A stretch of 19,742 bases of DNA, taken from positions 1 to 19,742 of the forward strand of contig DLGO01000138.1 in assembly GCA_002482725.1 (NCBI GenBank), given 5' to 3'. The notes under the pieces were generated by a model. The model was not told the origin of the DNA. It saw only the letters and a program-made list of their open reading frames with translations, and did not search any database. Within the stretch, counting starts at the first letter, position 1. Every line of letters starts with the position of its first letter. Of the stretch, positions 16,719 through 19,742 are shown piece after piece. A program made the position numbers and the translations under genes. Source of the DNA: Bacteroidetes bacterium UBA7692 (lineage in GTDB: Bacteria > Bacteroidota > Bacteroidia > Chitinophagales > LD1).

Positions 16719-16965
16719 TTATTTCTTGTTCGTTGAGCTTGCCTTTCTGTGAGCGTAGTTGTTCCATGGAGTCCTGTTGGTGTTCTTTTCAATCTCCCTC
16801 TTTTGCTCTTTAGCGCCTGCTAGTATTCCTCTTTCATAATCGCTCCCCTCGCTCAAGCTGCCCTTCAGCTTCTTGTAGATCTCCGGCTGGAGCGAGCTTG
16901 TAGCCGTCGTTGAAGCCCTTGATGTAGTTGGGCTGCTGCTCCATTTCAGAATGTTTCCCTTGCAT
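16719..16965 (-). pseudogene. Frameshifted small mobile-element-type protein gene
   Basis: Reading the minus strand from the ATG at 16965 gives MQGKHSEMEQQPNYIKGFND and continues GYKLA. The second frame then continues LQPEIYKKLKGSLSEG, SDYERGILAGAKEQKREI and ends HRKASSTNKK with TAA at 16719-16721. The 247-base span is one base over a multiple of three, as expected from a single-base frameshift near 16892-16897. The pattern xYIKGFNxGYxL...LxPExxxxL...YxxGxxAGxxxxxxE recalls short hypothetical proteins I associate with mobile regions of Bacteroidota genomes; this link is from memory. GC is much higher than in the adjacent operon. Confidence 0.55.
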
Positions 16966-16998
16966 GGCTCTAAATATATTTCATGATCGACTCCCTGA

Positions 16999-17169
16999 CT
17001 AAAGTATCACCTTGTGCATGTGCTTGGAGTAGGCCACCTTACCTGGGTCGCGGAGCTCCTGGAATATTGACCTGCTCCTGATGTTAAACCGCCTCATGGC
17101 CGTTGCCGCGTCCATCCACCGATCCTCTCTAGCGCAATTAAACCCAAGCAATTCCTGCAAGAGGGACAT
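16999..17169 (-). pseudogene. Truncated helix-turn-helix (excisionase/MerR-like) protein fragment
   Basis: A 56-codon frame encodes MSLLQELLGF, then DRWMDAATAMRRFNIRSRSI and FQELRDPGKVAYSKHMHKVI. The pattern W-M-D-xx-xA-xxx-F-x-I-x-x-R-x-I-x-x-x-R-x-x-G-x-x-x-Y-S-K-x-x-H-K matches helix-turn-helix proteins common beside recombinases in Bacteroidota (HTH_17/excisionase-like). The frame stops right after HKVIL, where family members continue with another 20-40 residues, so it is probably truncated. It lies 33 bases upstream of the frameshifted small gene and just inside the insertion's right edge. Confidence 0.5.
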
Positions 17170-17425
17170 AGCGACGGAACGGTTCGGGGAGCTTTACCTG
17201 CTCCCAAAACGGTATAAGGCCGCAATGATCTATATGCGCATGGGACAATACAAGAAAATCAACATCCTTTGGCTCGAAGCCAAAGTCACGGTTCAGGCGA
17301 TCGGCCTCTTTGGGGTTACCCTGCACCATGCCGCAATCGAGCAAAATTTTGGTTCCGCTTTCCAGCTCCAGCAAGTGCTTGCTACCTGTAACCATTTGCG
17401 CTGCTCCGTGAAAGGTAATCTTCAT
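17138..17425 (-). pseudogene. N-terminal fragment of the split MBL-fold metallohydrolase
   Basis: The frame starts MKITFHGAAQMVTGSKHLLE, the standard opening of this family, and holds the zinc motif HAHIDH at 62-67. Family-like sequence runs to about HCGLIP (residue 72, about 17210). The remaining 23 residues (FWEQVKLPEP... to the stop at 17138) do not resemble the family and are probably read into the inserted DNA. The missing continuation is the C-terminal fragment at 10294-11430. With 72 plus about 378 residues and about 15 lost, the intact protein would have been about 465 aa, as expected for the family. The host gene is therefore inactivated. Confidence 0.88.
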
Positions 17426-17510
17426 ATCCGATGTATTTTACCGCAAGGTACCAATAACACCGGCAATATGTCACCTCATTGACGAAAGTCATTTGCGGAT
17501 ATGAATATCG

Positions 17511-17897
17511 TCAGTCTGCCCGGGAAAAGACGGCTCCGCAAGTGATAAATGCCCCAACAGCGCCAATGCCATTTGCAAGGCCATCGTACAGGTCGAAGAT
17601 TCTATCCTGTGTAAATGCGCCCTGGCAAACCTCTATGCCGAAGCCAAAGAGAATAGTAGTAATGAGCAACAGGTACTGCACACTTTGGGAAGGAAGCGCT
17701 ACCCTGCGCACTCCCCTGCCAGTATCGTGGCCGGCAGCATAAGCCAGCAGGGCATACTGAATAAAGTAGAATACAAAATGTACGAACTTATCGAACTGGA
17801 AAATAGTGATGGAAGGCAGATCTTTGCCCGGCAGAAAAGACAGCACCGCGATAAGCAGCGTCCATGCAATGGCGGGAATGTATCTGGTGCGGAACAT
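17511..17897 (-). CDS. VanZ-like family membrane protein
   Basis: The 128-aa protein has four hydrophobic segments and the VanZ-like pattern: a first helix ending LSFLPGKDLPS, FDKFVHFVFYFIQYALLAY with the DKxxHxxxY core, and FGFGIEVCQGAFTQDRIFDLYDGLANGIGA with the E-x-x-Q...D-x-x-D-xx-AN core. I use the ATG at 17897 (MFRTRYIPAIAW) because the extra 26 residues from an upstream in-frame ATG at 17975 are cysteine- and phenylalanine-rich and unlike the family. VanZ relatives are linked to glycopeptide tolerance in some Gram-positives, but most family members have no known role, and resistance should not be inferred. It lies upstream of the MBL fragment and downstream of the tandem repeat array on the same strand. 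Confidence 0.85.
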   Translation of the reverse strand: MFRTRYIPAIAWTLLIAVLSFLPGKDLPSITIFQFDKFVHFVFYFIQYALLAYAAGHDTGRGVRRVALPSQSVQYLLLITTILFGFGIEVCQGAFTQDRIFDLYDGLANGIGAVGAFITCGAVFSRAD

Positions 17898-18010
17898 AAA
17901 ATTTGTATGGCGTAAAACTACTGCAAAATGAGCGTGCGCGAAACGGCAGCAGCAGAAAAAAGGAAAGCCGCCCATTATGAGCAGCTCCTATATCTTGATT
18001 CGGTTAGATT

Positions 18011-18148
18011 AAAAAAAACGGGGTGAGGAAAACCCTCTCTCTTAAACCTCAGCCCCGTCTGTACCTGACTCTTATTCGCTACGAAAGCGAAATCTCTTCA
18101 CCTATGAAACCTTTGAGGGTCTTGTCAGGGAGAATAGTTTTAAAAAAA
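18011..18148 (-). ncRNA. Candidate structured RNA unit A
   Basis: On the minus strand CCTGAC (18118-18123) pairs with GTCAGG (18064-18069), enclosing a hairpin TTCGCT-TTCGT-AGCGAA and the conserved stretch AAGGTTTCATAGGT. The unit then runs into the terminator hairpin 18018-18058 and its eight-U tail. This is the unit nearest the VanZ-like gene, ending about 110 bases before that start codon. It could be a small RNA or a leader attenuator. Confidence 0.5.
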
Positions 18149-18280
18149 ACGGGGCGAGGAAAACCCTCTCTCTTAAACCTCGGCCCCGTCTGTACCTGAC
18201 TCTTCAGCGCTTTTTACAGCACGATTTCTTTACCTATGAAACCTTTTTTTGTCAGTGAGAATGATTTAAAAAATAAAAAA
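18142..18280 (-). ncRNA. Candidate structured RNA unit B
   Basis: Same layout as its neighbours on the minus strand: CTGAC/GTCAG closing stem, an internal hairpin GTGCT...AGCGC (one G-U pair) that differs in sequence from the other units yet keeps pairing, the conserved GGTTTCATAGGT, and terminator 18149-18189 with eight U. It lacks the AGACCCTC segment present in the other two units. Confidence 0.45.
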
Positions 18281-18417
18281 ACGGGGTGAGGAAAACCCTC
18301 TCTCTTAAACCTCAGCCCCGTCTGTACCTGACTCTTATCCGCTTTATGAAGGCGGAATACCTTTTCCTATGAAACCTTTGAGGGTCTTGTCAGGAAGAGT
18401 GGTTAATTTTAAAATAA
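18274..18417 (-). ncRNA. Candidate structured RNA unit C
   Basis: On the minus strand CCTGAC/GTCAGG encloses a hairpin TCCGC...GCGGA, which replaces the TTCGCT/AGCGAA of unit A by compensating changes. The conserved AAGGTTTCATAGG and the terminator 18281-18321 with a U tail follow. Confidence 0.5.
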
Positions 18418-18459
18418 ACAGGGTGAGGAAAACCCTCTCTCTATAAAACCTCACCCTGT
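18411..18459 (-). terminator. Fourth terminator hairpin of the array (perfect stem)
   Basis: ACAGGGTGAGG and CCTCACCCTGT pair perfectly over 11 bp. On the minus strand the hairpin is followed by TTTATTTT. It has no homologous unit body upstream and may be the terminator of the DUF2752 transcript that seeded the array, which is inference. Confidence 0.65.
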
Positions 18460-18736
18460 ATGCGTTCTTTTACGCCACCATTTGAGCGTTTGTTACAGCA
18501 TTTCTAAAATAAATTTCAAGATATTTCAAAACACGTCTTAAAGATTGATTATCATTAACTTATGTGTATTAATGAGCAATAATTATGGAAGAATTTTGTA
18601 GCGAAACTTTTAGTCTTAAATGATTTAGGTGAGAAGCCAGCTAAAGCCTTATTGAACGAAGCCCTGTAAAGGTACCATACGATGTAGTAATAGATGGTAA
18701 AGACACCATAACTAATGCAGCGCGATAGACGAAAGG
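18460..18736. other. Intergenic stretch between repeat array and DUF2752 gene
   Basis: No intact gene is supported here. Its left half is AT-rich. Its right half holds a possible plus-strand coding relic (18583-18728), described separately. A minus-strand frame at 18555-18776 exists but overlaps the end of the DUF2752 gene and has no recognisable content. Confidence 0.5.
18583..18728 (+). pseudogene. Possible frameshifted relic of a small gene
   Basis: Plus-strand translation from 18583 gives LWKNFVAKLLVLNDLGEKPA followed by KALLNEAL and a stop. One frame over, it continues PVKVPYDVVIDGK, DTITNAAR and the stop TAG at 18726-18728. The two pieces join with a one-base shift near 18663. Amino-acid composition and codon choice look protein-like, but I do not recognise the family and no good start codon is present. 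This may be chance. Confidence 0.25.
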
Positions 18737-19165
18737 CTATATATAATGAAAGTGCTTGGCCAGCTGCCAGGCCCAATCCATGGCAGCGAACAGGAAAATA
18801 AGGAGCAGAAGCGATTTGTGCCGATGCAGGTAGTCCTCAGATTTTTTGAAGGCCAGATAGAAGTTTGGCTTTTGTGTAGCGACATCTACTATAAGGTATA
18901 TAGCAGCAAGGAAAGCCACTACAATAGCTATAATGGAAACCGGGTTATGGTAAACGGCGCCCTGCAGGTCACCCTCCAATAGCTTATAGACGCCATGGCC
19001 TGTATTACAGGCAGGGCAGGGCAGCCCTGTGGCCTGCCTGAAAATACAAAGCGTCCTGCCCGGCTTATCCAGGACAGGACGCAATAAGAAAAGCGCAGTA
19101 CATGCGGCCAATGGCAATAAAATCACCAGTATGTAAAACCTCTGTACTTCGCCAAGTTTGCGCAT
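18737..19165 (-). CDS. DUF2752 membrane protein
   Basis: The 142-aa protein has about three hydrophobic segments (near 10-28, 75-95 and 119-135) and the DUF2752 signature: CIFRQATGLPCPACNTGHGV (about 40-59) with the CPxC motif, then EGDLQGAVYHNP (64-75). The family has no established function. It follows the TM2-domain gene by 9 bases on the same strand, an arrangement common in Bacteroidota, so the two are likely one operon. Confidence 0.85.
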   Translation of the reverse strand: MRKLGEVQRFYILVILLPLAACTALFLLRPVLDKPGRTLCIFRQATGLPCPACNTGHGVYKLLEGDLQGAVYHNPVSIIAIVVAFLAAIYLIVDVATQKPNFYLAFKKSEDYLHRHKSLLLLIFLFAAMDWAWQLAKHFHYI

Positions 19166-19174
19166 AGCGCTTTA

Positions 19175-19516
19175 TTAGTAGTGAATTATAGTGAGTAGTT
19201 TGTTCAGATTCACTTCTTTGGTTTTATTCATAATAACAAACCAATCTATTATAGTCCAGAAGCCCAGGCCACCGCAGGTAAAAAGTTTGGCAAGACCAAG
19301 ACCTGTTTGCCCCAACATAAATCTATCTACGCCAAAAGAACCGGCAAATATGGATACTATCAGCAAGGTTGTAGGATCCTGAAATGACAATGTTTGTACT
19401 GCAAAAGCCTTTGTATCTTCTGTCCTGGTAAGTAAATCCCTTACAACGTGCATTTTTTCTTCAGGAAAAAATTTGCCGTTGTTGATAAGGAACATATCCG
19501 CTTTTTGACTATCCAT
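19175..19516 (-). CDS. TM2-domain protein
   Basis: The 113-aa protein has a soluble N-terminal half (about 1-48) and a TM2 domain: a first membrane helix TTLLIVSIFAGSFGVDRFML (49-68) with the GxDRF motif, GQTGLGLAKLFTCGGLG (69-85), and a second helix WTIIDWFVIM. The two helices joined by a DRF-type turn define the family; its biochemical role is not known. The next gene on the strand is DUF2752, only 9 bases away. Confidence 0.88.
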   Translation of the reverse strand: MDSQKADMFLINNGKFFPEEKMHVVRDLLTRTEDTKAFAVQTLSFQDPTTLLIVSIFAGSFGVDRFMLGQTGLGLAKLFTCGGLGFWTIIDWFVIMNKTKEVNLNKLLTIIHY

Positions 19517-19567
19517 GTTTGGGTAAAGTTTAGGATTGTAATATTATGTATTTTATACAAATAAAAA

Positions 19568-19595
19568 AGTCCTGTTGCATTGCTGCAACAGGACT
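19568..19595 (-). terminator. Intrinsic terminator after the phosphohexomutase gene
   Basis: AGTCCTGTTGCA and TGCAACAGGACT form a perfect 12-bp stem with a four-base loop. On the minus strand it is followed by six U. It lies 24 bases past the stop codon of the gene at the right edge. Confidence 0.92.
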
Positions 19596-19619
19596 CCGTA
19601 AACCGCGATACGGTATTGT

Positions 19620-19742
19620 TTAACCCAACAGGGTTGCTTTTGCTTTTTTCAGTATCTCCTCCACCCTATCCGCTGTTGCCGCTTCGGCATATACACGCAG
19701 TACCGGCTCGGTACCGCTGGCGCGTATCATCAGGGTTTCACG
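19620..19742 (-). CDS. Phosphohexomutase (phosphoglucosamine/phosphomannomutase family), C-terminal end
   Basis: Only the last 40 codons are in the window. They read RETLMIRASGTEPVLRVYAE and then AATADRVEEILKKAKATLLG before TAA. R-x-SGTEP-x-x-RVY-x-E is the phosphate-binding loop of domain 4 in alpha-D-phosphohexomutases such as GlmM and ManB, which move phosphate between C1 and C6 of hexoses. The substrate-defining loop is outside the window, so glmM cannot be distinguished from manB/pgm-type genes. Confidence 0.88.
   Translation of the reverse strand, partial: RETLMIRASGTEPVLRVYAEAATADRVEEILKKAKATLLG

Larger units (their letters stand above)
11431..17210. mobile_element. Foreign insertion of about 5.8 kb interrupting the MBL hydrolase gene
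   Basis: The two halves of one hydrolase gene flank this stretch in the same orientation. About 15 codons of the expected gene (between HCGLIP and TLDLTE) are absent, so the insertion came with a small deletion. Inside are an AT-rich six-gene operon and, at the right, a GC-rich 0.5 kb with two broken small genes of mobile-element type. I found no integrase, transposase, terminal inverted repeat or convincing target-site duplication. The exact ends are uncertain by tens of bases, especially the right one, which could lie anywhere from about 17170 to 17215. Confidence 0.75.
18011..18459 (-). repeat. Tandem array: three structured units of 131-137 bp plus a fourth terminator hairpin
   Basis: A hairpin of about 41 bases recurs at 18018-18058, 18149-18189, 18281-18321 and 18418-18459. 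The 90-96 bases following each of the first three on the plus strand are also homologous (all begin CTGTACCTGACTCTT and contain CCTATGAAACCT). On the minus strand each hairpin is followed by a U run (eight, eight and seven, weaker in the fourth), so each unit ends in an intrinsic terminator. Stems vary by compensatory changes: ACGGGG/CCCCGT against ACAGGG/CCCTGT, and GTGAGG/CCTCAG against GCGAGG/CCTCGG. It fills most of the gap between the DUF2752 and VanZ-like genes. Confidence 0.85.

Noticed and set aside
11428..17170. GGGTACATA (near 11428) and GGGACATA (near 17163) as a target-site duplication
   Set aside because: They are not identical, are short, and do not fall exactly at both estimated breakpoints.
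17511..17897. VanZ-like and beta-lactamase-like genes as antibiotic resistance genes
   Set aside because: Both belong to broad families with mostly unknown or unrelated roles; nothing in the sequence shows resistance.
18103..18419. Plus-strand mini-ORFs starting MKPLRVLSG in the repeat units, as tandem peptide precursors
   Set aside because: The three frames diverge and stop at different places, base changes preserve stems and not the peptides, and no leader or GG motif follows.
18011..18459. Repeats taken as a CRISPR array
   Set aside because: The period is 131-137 bp, the stretches between hairpins are homologous to each other and not unique spacers, and no cas gene is present.
18555..18776. 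Minus-strand 73-codon frame as a gene
   Set aside because: It overlaps the end of the well-supported DUF2752 gene by 40 bases and has no recognisable content.

Overview
The window is a piece of chromosome from a member of the Bacteroidota, most likely close to Chitinophagaceae. This is inferred from the gene families, from upstream regions carrying the TAnnTTTG -7 element instead of sigma70 boxes, and from the near absence of Shine-Dalgarno sequences. Most of it is ordinary housekeeping sequence of moderate GC.

Layout. From 1 to 5018 all genes are on the minus strand: murQ (cut by the left edge), the P5C/glutamate-semialdehyde dehydrogenase gene pruA, the site-2 protease gene rseP (transcribed rseP-pruA-murQ), then a terminator and an RND-type efflux adaptor. 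An AarF/UbiB-family kinase gene (5317-7005, +) converges on a serine beta-lactamase-like hydrolase gene (7018-8181, -). Citrate synthase (8281-9567, -) with its terminator and a PaaI-type thioesterase (9861-10292, +) follow.

The focus of the window is 10294-17425. One MBL-fold/beta-CASP metallohydrolase gene is split in two: its first 72 or so codons lie at 17210-17425 and the rest at 10294-about 11430. Between them sits about 5.8 kb of foreign DNA. At its upstream end are two decayed small genes of mobile-element type (a truncated helix-turn-helix protein and a frameshifted small protein, GC-rich). Then comes an AT-rich six-gene operon in which every gene overlaps the next: P-loop kinase, class I methyltransferase, GSx10DxD nucleotidyltransferase, a two-helix membrane protein with a beta-rich soluble domain resembling the CBASS effector Cap15, a radical SAM enzyme with a C-terminal cysteine cluster, and a second radical SAM enzyme with viperin-like layout. 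No integrase or transposase is visible. My best hypothesis is a defence-type cargo that makes and senses a modified nucleotide; a nucleoside-like natural-product pathway is the main alternative. Neither is proven by the sequence.

From 17511 to the right edge the host resumes: a VanZ-like membrane protein, a tandem array of three structured units plus a fourth terminator hairpin (18011-18459) with compensatory base changes that point to RNA structure on the minus strand, a possible gene relic (18583-18728), a DUF2752 and TM2-domain pair, a perfect terminator hairpin, and the 3' end of a phosphohexomutase gene.
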